From: Pseudomonadota bacterium
GTDB lineage: Bacteria; Pseudomonadota; Gammaproteobacteria; Xanthomonadales; Rhodanobacteraceae
Length of the DNA: 43,284 nt
Direction of reading: 5' to 3'
Assembly (NCBI GenBank): GCA_021795435.1
Contig: JAJYPJ010000015.1
Location: 1-43,284, forward strand
Shown here piece after piece: positions 33,612-42,903 of the stretch. Each line of letters starts with the position of its first letter. The stretch's first letter is position 1. The translations under genes and the position numbers were made by a program. The notes below the pieces were generated by a model that saw only the letters and a program-made list of their open reading frames with translations, was not told where the DNA came from and did not search any database.

Positions 33612-36329
33612 ATGCAGGACAGCTACCGACCGGAAGACATCGAGGCCAAGGCGCAGGCGTTCTGGAATGCGCGCGAGGCTTATCGCGTCAGCGAAGATTC
33701 GAGTCGGCCGAAGTTCTACTGCCTCTCCATGTTGCCTTATCCGTCGGGCGCCTTGCACATGGGGCATGTCCGAAACTACACGATTGGCGACGTGATCAGC
33801 CGCTACAAGCGCATGACCGGCCACAATGTCCTGCAGCCGATGGGATGGGACGCATTCGGGCTACCCGCCGAGAATGCCGCGATCAAGAACAACACGGCGC
33901 CCGCGCGGTGGACCTACGCCAACATCGAACACATGCGTGCCCAGTTGAAAGCGTTGGGCTATGCCATTGACTGGTCGCGCGAATTCGCGACGTGCAGACC
34001 GGATTACTACGTCCACGAGCAGCGGCTCTTCACCCGGTTGTTCAGGAAAGGCCTGGTCTATCGACGCAACAGCGTCGTCAACTGGGACCCGGTGGACCAG
34101 ACCGTGCTGGCGAACGAGCAGGTCGTCGACGGGCGCGGCTGGCGATCGGGAGCGGTGGTCGAAAAGCGCGAAATTCCGCAGTGGTTCCTCCGGATCACGG
34201 CTTATGCAGAGGAACTGTTGGGCGAGCTGGACCGGCTGCCGGGCTGGCCGGATTCGGTCAAGACCATGCAGCGCAACTGGATTGGGCGCAGCGAAGGGCT
34301 AGAAATCGACTTCCAGGTCCCCGGAGAGGCGGCGCCGCTGACGGTCTTCACCACCCGCCCCGATACCTTGATGGGGGTCAGCTTCATCAGTATTGCCGCG
34401 GACCATCCGTTGGCCCGGGTGGCGGCGGCGGCGCGTCCTGAGCTGGCGACCTTCCTGGAGCAGGTGAACAAGGGCGGCGTCGCCGAGGCCGAGCTGGAGA
34501 CGCAGGAAAAGCTCGGCATGGATACGGGGCTCGTCGCCATCCATCCGCTCAGCGGAGAGCGGCTCCCGATCTGGGTGGCCAATTTCGTGCTGATGAACTA
34601 CGGCACCGGTGCCGTGATGGGCGTGCCGGGGCATGACCAGCGTGACTGGGAATTCGCGAGCAAGTACGACTTGCTGATCCGCATGGTGATCGTCAGTCCC
34701 GCGGTGCGTGACGCCATACGCGATCTGGGCAGCGACGCGTCGCGCAACGCCGATCCCATGTCGGCGGCGCTGGGCGAGAGCGGCCGCCTGGACGTGCTGG
34801 GTGAATCCGGGGCACTGGGCCTGCTGGATGCGTTCGCACGTGACATCGTGGTCAAGGGCGCCTATACGGACGATGGCTATCTGGTGAACTCCGGCGAATT
34901 CGACGGCCTCGATTTCGGCCAGGCTTTCGAAGCCATCGCCCGGCGACTGGAATCGGAGGGAAAGGGCCGGCGGCGGGTCAATTGGCGCCTGCGCGACTGG
35001 GGCGTCAGCCGCCAGCGGTACTGGGGCTGTCCGATCCCGATCGTCTATTGTCCGGCCTGCGGGGCGGTGCCGGTGCCAGAGGACCAATTGCCGGTGCGCC
35101 TTCCCGAGGACGTACGGTTCATGGGCGTGCAGTCGCCGATCAAGGCCGATCCCGAGTGGCGCCAATGCGCGTGTCCGGAATGCGGGGCTGACGCCGAGCG
35201 CGAGACCGACACGTTCGATACGTTCATGGAATCAAGCTGGTACTACGCGCGCTACACCTCGCCGGGCGCCGCGGAGATGGTCGATGGCCGAGCCGACTAC
35301 TGGCTTCCGGTGGACCAGTACATTGGCGGCATCGAGCATGCGATCCTGCACCTTCTGTACTTCCGCTTTTTCCACAAGGTGATGCGCGACGAGGGACTCG
35401 TGCACTCCGACGAGCCCGCCTCGCGCCTGCTGACGCAGGGCATGGTCGTTGCAGAGACCTTTTTCCGCGAGGATGCCGGCGGCGGACGGACCTGGATCAG
35501 CCCCGCGGACGTCGAGATTCGACGTGACGATCGAAGCCGGATCACGGGTGCGGTGGCGCTGGCCGACGGATCACCGGTCCAGGTGGGCCCGGTCGAAAAA
35601 ATGTCGAAGTCGAAGAACAATGGCGTCGATCCCCGCGCCATGATCGATCGCTACGGTGCCGATACCGTGCGCCTGTTTTCGATGTTCGCGGCCCCTCCGG
35701 AGCAATCGCTCGAATGGAACGAAGCCGGTGTCGAGGGCATGGCCCGGTTCCTGCGCCGCTTTTGGCGCGAAGTGGCGCAGCATGCCGCGCAGCCCGACCA
35801 CCCGCAGGTCGACGCAGCGGCATTGACGCCCGTGCAGCGGGAAATGCGTCGCGCGGTCCACGAAGCGATCGCCAAGGTACGGGACGACTACGAGCGTCGA
35901 TACAGTTTCAATACGGCGATCGCGGCGTTGATGGAGCTCCTCAATACCTTGCAGAAGTTCGAGGATCCGACGGACCAGGGCCGCGCGGTTCGGCACGAGG
36001 CACTGGAGTCGATGGTGCTGCTGCTCAATCCGGTGACCCCCCACGTCTGCCATGCGCTGTGGCAGGTGCTCGGCCATCCGGAGCAGGTACTGGATGACGT
36101 TCCCTTTCCCCAGCCCGATCCGCATGCTCTGCAGCGGGATCGCACCACCCTGGCGGTCCAGGTGAATGGCAAGCTGCGCGGGACCATCGATGTCGCGGCG
36201 GACGCGGCCCGGGAAGCCATCGAGGCGGCCGCGCTCGCGGAGCCGAACGTGCGCGCGTTCCTGAAGGACCTGACCGTGCGCAAACTGATCGTGGTGCCGG
36301 GCAGGGTCGTCAACATTGTGGTCGGCTGA
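33612..36329 (+). CDS. leuS: Leucyl-tRNA synthetase
   Basis: 905 residues, class Ia. The HIGH motif is HMGH (49-52, in [19 protein letters not shown]) and the KMSKS motif is at residues 663-667 ([14 protein letters not shown]). The CP1 editing domain contains the threonine-rich [11 protein letters not shown] and [14 protein letters not shown]. The leucine-specific region and a C-terminal domain ending [17 protein letters not shown] complete it. ATG at 33612 begins the family N-terminus ([14 protein letters not shown]); the very long open frame upstream is antisense to other genes and is not coding. Confidence 0.98.
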   Translation: MQDSYRPEDIEAKAQAFWNAREAYRVSEDSSRPKFYCLSMLPYPSGALHMGHVRNYTIGDVISRYKRMTGHNVLQPMGWDAFGLPAENAAIKNNTAPARWTYANIEHMRAQLKALGYAIDWSREFATCRPDYYVHEQRLFTRLFRKGLVYRRNSVVNWDPVDQTVLANEQVVDGRGWRSGAVVEKREIPQWFLRITAYAEELLGELDRLPGWPDSVKTMQRNWIGRSEGLEIDFQVPGEAAPLTVFTTRPDTLMGVSFISIAADHPLARVAAAARPELATFLEQVNKGGVAEAELETQEKLGMDTGLVAIHPLSGERLPIWVANFVLMNYGTGAVMGVPGHDQRDWEFASKYDLLIRMVIVSPAVRDAIRDLGSDASRNADPMSAALGESGRLDVLGESGALGLLDAFARDIVVKGAYTDDGYLVNSGEFDGLDFGQAFEAIARRLESEGKGRRRVNWRLRDWGVSRQRYWGCPIPIVYCPACGAVPVPEDQLPVRLPEDVRFMGVQSPIKADPEWRQCACPECGADAERETDTFDTFMESSWYYARYTSPGAAEMVDGRADYWLPVDQYIGGIEHAILHLLYFRFFHKVMRDEGLVHSDEPASRLLTQGMVVAETFFREDAGGGRTWISPADVEIRRDDRSRITGAVALADGSPVQVGPVEKMSKSKNNGVDPRAMIDRYGADTVRLFSMFAAPPEQSLEWNEAGVEGMARFLRRFWREVAQHAAQPDHPQVDAAALTPVQREMRRAVHEAIAKVRDDYERRYSFNTAIAALMELLNTLQKFEDPTDQGRAVRHEALESMVLLLNPVTPHVCHALWQVLGHPEQVLDDVPFPQPDPHALQRDRTTLAVQVNGKLRGTIDVAADAAREAIEAAALAEPNVRAFLKDLTVRKLIVVPGRVVNIVVG

Positions 36330-36375
36330 TTGCCGGCACGCGGCTGTGCTGCCCTGCCTCTGCTAGGGTCACCGC

Positions 36376-37668
36376 ATGGCTGATCCAGGCGATCAAAGCG
36401 CGCCCCTCGGGGGGAAGACCCCGGCTCACGCCCTCTGGGGTTGGGCCTCTTATTACGTAGGCAACCACGCGTTCACGACGGCCGCGATCACGGTTTTCTT
36501 CCCACTCTTCTTCAAGGGGGTGTGGTCACGGGGCGTACCCGTCGAGGTCAGCACGCTGAGGCTCGGGATCGCGAACTCGGCGGCCAGCCTCCTGGTGGCG
36601 ATCACGGCGCCATTGCTCGGCGCGATGGCAGACCGCGGCGGCCATGGCAAGGGTTTCATGGTTTGCGCGGCCGGCTTGGGAATCGCGCTCATGCTGGCGT
36701 TGGCCGCCGTGCCGGATGGTGCCTGGGCATGGGCGGTAGTCGCCTATGTGCTGGCCAGTGCAGGCAACTTCTGGGGTAATGTCTTCGGAGACGCGATGGT
36801 GCTGAGGGTCGGAACCCCGGGGCGCATCGAACGCACTTCGGCAGTCGGGTATCTTGCCGGTTACGCGGGCGGTGGCGTTTTCCTCGCGATCTGCGTGGCA
36901 CTGAGTCTGAGGCCCTACTGGTTCGGCCTCCCCAGCGCCACCGTGGCTGTTCGCTGGATTTTCGCGCTGGGCGCGCTGTGGTGGGCGCTGTTTACCGTGC
37001 CGCTCGTGCTCTGGGTTCCGGCGCAGCGTGCACGGTCTGAGCGGCTTTCGTACCGACGCGCCCTGGAAGAGGGCCTGGCCCAGTTCGCCGCGACGGTGCG
37101 TCACATTCGCAGCTACCGCCCGATTGCACTATTCCTGGTGGCTTATTGGCTTTACATCGACGGCGTCAATACCGTCATCCAGATGGCCGTGGATTATGGC
37201 AAGTCCATCGGGCTGGGCAATGGGCCGCTCATCATGGCGGTACTGATGGTGCAATTCATCGGCGTGCCAGCCGCCCTGGTGTTTGGCCGTCTTGGCGAGC
37301 GCTTCGGTCCTCGCCGCGGGATCCTGTTCGGACTGGGGGTCTATGTGCTGGCAAGCTTCTTTGCCGCTGGCATGCATGAAGCATGGCAGTTCTTTGTGCT
37401 GGCCGCTGCGGTGGGCCTCGTGCAGGGGGGGGTCCAGTTGCTGTCCCGCGCCTACTTCGCGCGTCTGGTTCCGGCCGAGCGCGAGGGTGAGTTCTTCGGC
37501 TTCTACAACATGCTGGGTGAGTTCGCGGCCATTCTGGGGCCCTTGCTGATCGGGCTCACGAGCTATTTCAGCGGTGATCCGCGGGCTTCGATCCTGTCGG
37601 TGATCCTGCTCTTCGGCCTGGGGGGCGCGCTGCTCCTGCGGGTTCCCCCGCCGCCTGTCGCGTCATGA
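36376..37668 (+). CDS. UMF1-type MFS transporter (Atg22-like)
   Basis: 430 residues and about twelve membrane helices. The N-terminus WGWASYYVGNHAFTTAAITVFFPLFF, APLLGAMADRGGHGKGFM in the first inter-helix loop and SAGNFWGNVFGDAMVLRV fit the UMF1/Atg22 branch of the major facilitator superfamily. The second half has YWLYIDGVNTVIQMAVDYG and a loop-8/9 MFS motif RLGERFGPRRG; FARLVPAEREGEFFGFYNMLGEFAAILGPLL is also typical. Substrate unknown; the fungal namesake exports amino acids from the vacuole. ATG has AGGG seven bases upstream and lies 46 bases after leuS, so the two may share a transcript. Confidence 0.88.
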   Translation: MADPGDQSAPLGGKTPAHALWGWASYYVGNHAFTTAAITVFFPLFFKGVWSRGVPVEVSTLRLGIANSAASLLVAITAPLLGAMADRGGHGKGFMVCAAGLGIALMLALAAVPDGAWAWAVVAYVLASAGNFWGNVFGDAMVLRVGTPGRIERTSAVGYLAGYAGGGVFLAICVALSLRPYWFGLPSATVAVRWIFALGALWWALFTVPLVLWVPAQRARSERLSYRRALEEGLAQFAATVRHIRSYRPIALFLVAYWLYIDGVNTVIQMAVDYGKSIGLGNGPLIMAVLMVQFIGVPAALVFGRLGERFGPRRGILFGLGVYVLASFFAAGMHEAWQFFVLAAAVGLVQGGVQLLSRAYFARLVPAEREGEFFGFYNMLGEFAAILGPLLIGLTSYFSGDPRASILSVILLFGLGGALLLRVPPPPVAS

Positions 37669-37834
37669 TGCGGCGCTCTGGGCCGGCGTTCACTCGTTCG
37701 GGCGAGGCGATGCGACAGAGGTGACCCGAGTGTGCTGCCGGCTCGACGAATCCTGGCAATTTCGTAAGGCCAGCGGCATTGACGGGGCCGTGGACATGTG
37801 AAGATCCTGTCGCGGCACCGGGCAACAGGCAAGG

Positions 37835-40291
37835 ATGGCCAGCATGTGGGGGCGGAATTCGCGGCTTGGGCAGTGGGGCGCGTTTGCATTGCTGGCGCTG
37901 GCAATTGCGGGGGCGGCGCTGTCCTTTTCTGTTCTGCATGCATGGGATTCGCCGGTGGTCCCCGGCGCTGCGCCCGGGTACCGTTACCTCGCGCTGGGTT
38001 ACCAGCGCGCCAGGGGCGACGACTTCTCCAGTCTCAGCACTTCGACGCTGCCGATGCTCTTGCCCAAGCTGCCTTCGTCGTGGCGACTCGGCATGGGGAT
38101 TTCACAGCACATCGCGCTGGGTGCGCGACCAGGCAAGAACCTGCCGCGCGTCAAGATCGCGTTGGTGTATGGCGATTACCTGCAGGCGCTGCATCTGCAT
38201 CCGTTGGCCGGGCGACTCATCGACCTTCGAGACCAGCAGACAGGCGCCCCGGTGATCGTGCTCGGCGCATTACAAGCGCGCCGCTGGTTCGGTTCTGTCA
38301 ATGATGCCGTGGGTCGCTCTGTTTACGACGCGCGCGGCCTTGCCTTGCGCGTCATCGGCGTCTTGCCCGCGGCGTTTACGGGCGCGGAGGGCCTGAACAG
38401 CCGCAAGCCGGTGGACGGGTGGATCCCGGGGCCGCTGATGTACCTCATCAGCGCTGGCAAGTGGCCATTCCCGAAACCGGACAAGACCGTCGGCGATTTG
38501 CTCACGAAGATCCCGATGATGGGGCCGGCGGGCCTGCTGAGCATACCCGAGGCCACCAGTTGGCCCCAGTTGCGCGTAGAGCTTGCCGGTTTTTACGCGC
38601 GCTCAATCGCGGTGCTACCCAAGGATCTCGCGGGCTTTGCCATAGCACGCCCGTACAGCGTCTTTCCAACCATCCAGCGCCAGTACGCCCAACGGATGCG
38701 CTTGTTCGCCTGGCTTGCTTTCGGCACGTTGATCCTCGCAGCAGTGAATGTCCTCGTTCTGCAATGGCTGCGGTACCTGCAGCGCCGCGCTACGCTGCGG
38801 CTGGAGCGCGTGCTGGGGGCACGCCGCGGCTATCTGCTGCGGCGCTACGCGTGGAGCAGCCTGCTCGTTGCCGTTGGGCTCGCCGTCGGCGCGCTGTTCT
38901 TGGTTGCGTTGGGTGCCCTATTGCTGCGGCACCTAGCGCCGGGCCTCGGGCCAGTGCTGACCGCGCATGCCCTGCTTCGGCCGCTGCTGGGGCTGCTGCC
39001 ACCATTGGTGCTGCTGGTTGCCATGGCGCAGGCGCTGCCGATGTTTGTGCTGTTGGCGCGCGAACAACTCGATAGCGTGCAGCGGGTATCGGGCACGCGT
39101 GGCGACCGTCTATTTGGCGGCGTGCTGCTCGCGGGCGAGATCGCGCTGGGCGCCGTGATGAGCGTGCTGGCCGCTTGGGCGATCCACTATGCCTGGCACC
39201 GCACGCACCAGGCGATCGGCTTCCTGGACCGACCGGCCACGATCGTGCAGGTTGTACCGACTGGGAATTTTTTCGTGGTTTCCGCGCGCGCGAATCAACG
39301 GGGGGATCCGCTTCTGCGGCAACTGATCGACGTGCTGACTGACCAGCAGGTTAGGGCGCCGGCAGGTATCGGTCCCTATATCGAGCCGGATTCGGGTTTC
39401 GACTTTCCCCAGCCGATCAGCGCGGCCCGACACAGCGCCAGCGTGTGCATTCAGCCCGTCACACCCGGTTGGCTGCAAGCGAGCGGAGTACGTGTCATTG
39501 CAGGACAGGGATTCGCCATCGCCCGCGCACAGCCCGACACTGTGCTGCTGGACGCGCGCCTGGCCATCCGTTTGTTTGGTTCGGCGCAAGCTGCAGTGGG
39601 TCGCCATGTTGAAGAGCCCGGCGAGAAGCAACCCCGACAAGTGCTCGGCGTGGTGGCCCCACTGTACTTGCATGGAACGCGGCACGATATTTGCCCGGTG
39701 TTGTTCACTGACCTCCGCAACAATTCGTTCTTATTGGTCGGTGACCCGCACAGTCTGATCATCGGGACCCGACTCGTTGGCGGACAACGCATGGCCCTAC
39801 GTCAGCGTCTCAAGGCCTTCTTTGCCAGGGAGCACCTGGGCTTGAAGATCAAGAGCGTACGCGGTACGGGGCAGACGCGTGATTGGCTGGCGGTGCAGCA
39901 GATCACCCAATCGCGGGTGTTCATCATCATTGGACTGTTCGCATGGGCCATTGCGCTGTCCGGTATCGTCGCGTTGCTGCGCCTTTACCTGGCGCAGCGA
40001 AGGCGGCTGCTGGCCATCGAGGGCGCCCTGGGTTCGGCGCCCTCACGCATCTATCGAGGCGTGGTGTTTGGCGCGCTCGGGACCTCTCTGGTTGCCGAAT
40101 TGGGGGCTTTGCTGGTCCTTCCATGGTTGGCCGCGCAATACGCGCAGCTCTCCGGTGCGCAGGTGTCGCCGTTCGGCTGGCCGACATGGATTGCCCTGGC
40201 GGTGCTGCTGCTGGCGGTGTTCGCAGTGGCACATTTCCCCGCGCGCCGTGCCGCGCGCGCCGAGCCGGCGACGAGCCTGCATGAGCTGTGA
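37835..40291 (+). CDS. FtsX-type ABC transporter permease, first of a tandem pair
   Basis: 818 residues (815 if ATG at 37844 is used, which has AAGGA eight bases upstream). Layout: one N-terminal helix (WGAFALLALAIAGAALSF), a periplasmic MacB-like domain, three helices with the FtsX motif LRLERVLGARRGYLLRRYA, a fourth helix, a second periplasmic domain (VIAGQGFAIARAQPDTVLL), and a final FtsX module with LAIEGALGSAPSRIYRG. It is thus a duplicated permease module in one chain. The C-terminus (FGWPTW ... TSLHEL) is almost identical to that of the next gene. It probably belongs to a peptide/drug exporter whose ATPase is outside the window. The 166-base upstream gap has TTGACG at 37779-37784 but no clear -10. 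Confidence 0.87.
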   Translation: MASMWGRNSRLGQWGAFALLALAIAGAALSFSVLHAWDSPVVPGAAPGYRYLALGYQRARGDDFSSLSTSTLPMLLPKLPSSWRLGMGISQHIALGARPGKNLPRVKIALVYGDYLQALHLHPLAGRLIDLRDQQTGAPVIVLGALQARRWFGSVNDAVGRSVYDARGLALRVIGVLPAAFTGAEGLNSRKPVDGWIPGPLMYLISAGKWPFPKPDKTVGDLLTKIPMMGPAGLLSIPEATSWPQLRVELAGFYARSIAVLPKDLAGFAIARPYSVFPTIQRQYAQRMRLFAWLAFGTLILAAVNVLVLQWLRYLQRRATLRLERVLGARRGYLLRRYAWSSLLVAVGLAVGALFLVALGALLLRHLAPGLGPVLTAHALLRPLLGLLPPLVLLVAMAQALPMFVLLAREQLDSVQRVSGTRGDRLFGGVLLAGEIALGAVMSVLAAWAIHYAWHRTHQAIGFLDRPATIVQVVPTGNFFVVSARANQRGDPLLRQLIDVLTDQQVRAPAGIGPYIEPDSGFDFPQPISAARHSASVCIQPVTPGWLQASGVRVIAGQGFAIARAQPDTVLLDARLAIRLFGSAQAAVGRHVEEPGEKQPRQVLGVVAPLYLHGTRHDICPVLFTDLRNNSFLLVGDPHSLIIGTRLVGGQRMALRQRLKAFFAREHLGLKIKSVRGTGQTRDWLAVQQITQSRVFIIIGLFAWAIALSGIVALLRLYLAQRRRLLAIEGALGSAPSRIYRGVVFGALGTSLVAELGALLVLPWLAAQYAQLSGAQVSPFGWPTWIALAVLLLAVFAVAHFPARRAARAEPATSLHEL

Positions 40292-40302
40292 GGCGCAGCC
40301 GC

Positions 40303-40375
40303 CATGAGCCATCGATTCCGCATCGGTCTGGGCGTGTCCAATCTGCTGCTGGTCGTGGCCGGGGTAAGCCCGTGA
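40303..40375 (+). other. 23-codon mini-ORF between the tandem permeases (approximate; possible leader or gene remnant)
   Basis: ATG at 40303; the product begins MSHRFRIGLGVSNLLLVVAG and stops three codons later at TGA 40373-40375, overlapping the GTG start of the second permease (GTGA). The sequence looks like the beginning of a membrane protein (basic N-terminus then a short hydrophobic run), cut off early. It could be a translationally coupled leader, a small membrane peptide, or the eroded start of a lost gene. No independent evidence of expression. Confidence 0.35.
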
Positions 40376-42816
40376 ACAGACGAATCGCCGCGTATCTGAT
40401 GCTGAGCGTGGCCTTGGCGGCGACGGTGTTCTGCTACACGCTGCTGCAGGGCATGGCGGGCGCCCACATCGCCGGCGCATCGACTCAGCGGCGCTATTTC
40501 ACGCTGGGTGTGCAGATGAGCCGTGGTGTGAATTACACGCTCGACGCCCAACTTGTTGATGGTCTGGTGCAACGACTGCCGCGCTCTTTTGCGATCGCGA
40601 CCGAGTACCAAATTCCGTCCGAGTTCAGCAATTTGGCCTTGCCTGACGGGTCACGGCACATCGATGTTGCGGTCAACCTCGTCAGCGCGCATTACTTCCA
40701 GGCGATTGATTTGCCCAATGTGCTGGGGCGGGTGTTCACGCCCGCCGAAGCGCATGCCCATGAACCCGATATTGTGATCAACCGCCGCTGCGCAAATGCG
40801 CTGTTCGGCAGCGCACAGGCGGCGCTTAACCAAGTGGTGAAGCTCCATACAGTTGGTAAAGCCTCTGGATTGTTTCATGTTGTTGGGGTGACAGCCGACA
40901 AGTTCGCTGGGATTCGCGCAGCAGATAGCTACCTGTCCCAGCATGAGCCGCTTGCGTGGGTGGCATCTCATGATCTGGTATTTGAGCCGGCACTGCTCAG
41001 CGTTCACGCAAACCTGCCGCAGGCGGAAGTCCGGCACGATCTGGAGTTGGCTTGGAGGAACCTGCCAAGTAAGGTCAAGGGCACTGGCAGCCATGGCTTA
41101 CGCATCGCGCAGCCGTTTTCCATGGAACCTGGCGCGGTAGTTGCCGCTGTGCATCAACTCAGCCTGTACCGCGATCTCGCTCTCGCGACGTTGCTGCTGA
41201 CGCTGTCCAATCTCGTGGCGGTGAATTTCCTCGAAGCCCTACGGCGCCGCTCGGTGCATGCCATCGAGCGCACGCTGGGTGCTACGCGGGCTTGGCAACT
41301 GCGGCGCGTGCTGTATCGCACGCTGCTGGGGGCGCTGGTGACGCTGGTGGTCACCGGTGCATTGCTGGTTGCATCCCTGCTGTTCGCCCAACGCGCCATC
41401 GCGGCTATTCATGGGCGGGCCTCGCCTTGGTGGCGCGTCGAACGTGCTCTGCATTGGCCCCATCTCGTAGTACCGGCGGTGGCGCTGATCCTGGCCGTAG
41501 CCTTGATCGAAGTGCTGGTGCATGGGGCGTTGCTCGTGCGCGAGCGGCATGAAGTCGGCTCATCAAGGGTCAGCAGCCCGCGCGGCGAGCGGCAGGTCGG
41601 CGGCGTCATCCTCGCGCTCGAGTTCACCCTGGCCGCGCTGCTGGCGGTACTGGCCGGCTGGGGCGTGCAGTACGCCTGGCGGATGGCGCATCAGGACCTC
41701 GGAATGTTGCAAGCTCAGCCGCTGACGGTAGCGACGCTGAAATTCAACAGTGCTGCCTTGAAGTCGAACCCGGAAGCCATTGCGCAATCGGCGTCGAATG
41801 CTGTCTTGACGAGGGATTTGCAGCACGCCATCGCCGGTATCGAGCCCGACGCCGAAGTGGCATTCGGCCCGGTGGTCGGCTTCCCGTATCGTCATGGTGC
41901 GGGTGATTTCCGGCGCGGGGATGGGCGTTTGCAGGCGGCCAGCGCAGCGATTTTCACGCAAGGATTTGCCGTATCGGCCAACTGGCTGCAGGTCGGCGGA
42001 GCGCGGCTCCTGACGGGGCGCGACTTCAATCCAAACAACCCGGACCCGCGCGAGATTTTGATCGATGCTGATGTCGCGCGGACCCTGTTCGGAAGTGTGC
42101 GCGCTGCGGTCGGACGGCAGGTTCACTGGAAAGTGTTCTGGTCTCACCAGCCGATTCCCTTCCAGGTGCGTGGGGTGATCGCGCCGTTGCATCTGAACGG
42201 ACCGGGGCAAGCGCCGACGCCGATTTTTATTAGGCAACTCAACAGTGGCGGTCGGATTTTCATGAATGGAAACGGTGGGGCGTTCCTGATCCACCCGGCG
42301 ATTCCTGTGGCGCGCTACGCGGCGCTGCAGTCTGCGGTGCAGCGCGTCTTTGCGAAGGACGCACCGTTCGAAGTATCGAGACTCCAGTCGAGCACACAAT
42401 TGCTGGATCGCCTGGACCGCCCGCAGCAGGTTCTGGCGACGGTGTTCGGCGCAGTGGCCGGGTTCGGCTTGTTGATTGCCCTGACCGGGCTGGTCGTGTT
42501 GCTGCGGTTGTTTCTGGCGATGCGCAAACGCGTGGACGCGATCCGGCAGGCGCTGGGCGCGAGTCCGCGGCGCCAGTACACCGGCGTGGTCGTCGGCACG
42601 TTGATGTTGGCGCTGGCGGGGGCGCTGCTGGCGCTGTTGTTCACGCCCTGGCTGGCGCAGCAGTTCGCGCTGCTGTCCGGCGCGCAGGTCGCGCCCTTCG
42701 GTTGGCCGACTTGGCTCGCCTTGGCCGTGCTGCTGCTGGCGGTGTTCGCGGTGGCGCACTTCCCCGCGCACCGCGCGGCGCGCGCCGAGCCGGCGGAGAG
42801 CCTGCATGAACTGTAA
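40372..42816 (+). CDS. FtsX-type ABC transporter permease, second of the tandem pair
   Basis: 814 residues from GTG at 40372, close to its 818-residue paralogue. An in-frame GTG at 40288 overlaps the previous stop and would add 28 basic residues without family character. Layout: N-terminal helix (IAAYLMLSVALAATVFCYTL), periplasmic domain (VSAHYFQAIDLPNVLGRVFT), FtsX helices with the motif HAIERTLGATRAWQLRRVL, a second periplasmic domain (LLTGRDFNPNNPDPREILID) and final helices with DAIRQALGASPRRQYTG. The last 46 residues differ from the preceding gene's at four positions. Codons in the first periplasmic part (about 40780-41060) are visibly less GC-rich than the flanks. Presumed heteromeric partner of the first permease. 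Confidence 0.87.
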   Translation: MNRRIAAYLMLSVALAATVFCYTLLQGMAGAHIAGASTQRRYFTLGVQMSRGVNYTLDAQLVDGLVQRLPRSFAIATEYQIPSEFSNLALPDGSRHIDVAVNLVSAHYFQAIDLPNVLGRVFTPAEAHAHEPDIVINRRCANALFGSAQAALNQVVKLHTVGKASGLFHVVGVTADKFAGIRAADSYLSQHEPLAWVASHDLVFEPALLSVHANLPQAEVRHDLELAWRNLPSKVKGTGSHGLRIAQPFSMEPGAVVAAVHQLSLYRDLALATLLLTLSNLVAVNFLEALRRRSVHAIERTLGATRAWQLRRVLYRTLLGALVTLVVTGALLVASLLFAQRAIAAIHGRASPWWRVERALHWPHLVVPAVALILAVALIEVLVHGALLVRERHEVGSSRVSSPRGERQVGGVILALEFTLAALLAVLAGWGVQYAWRMAHQDLGMLQAQPLTVATLKFNSAALKSNPEAIAQSASNAVLTRDLQHAIAGIEPDAEVAFGPVVGFPYRHGAGDFRRGDGRLQAASAAIFTQGFAVSANWLQVGGARLLTGRDFNPNNPDPREILIDADVARTLFGSVRAAVGRQVHWKVFWSHQPIPFQVRGVIAPLHLNGPGQAPTPIFIRQLNSGGRIFMNGNGGAFLIHPAIPVARYAALQSAVQRVFAKDAPFEVSRLQSSTQLLDRLDRPQQVLATVFGAVAGFGLLIALTGLVVLLRLFLAMRKRVDAIRQALGASPRRQYTGVVVGTLMLALAGALLALLFTPWLAQQFALLSGAQVAPFGWPTWLALAVLLLAVFAVAHFPAHRAARAEPAESLHEL

Positions 42817-42903
42817 GGTGCCGCGCTTGACGTCGCCATGGCCGCGCGCGAGGGTGCACGGCGGGCCCGCCCGGTGCGGGCGCTGCAGGGACTGCCCGTG
42901 CCG

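Noticed and set aside
40150-42816. Repeated 3' ends of the tandem permeases considered as a mobile-element footprint
   Set aside because: The repeat is coding, in frame and at equivalent positions of paralogues; there are no terminal inverted repeats or transposase, so gene duplication explains it.
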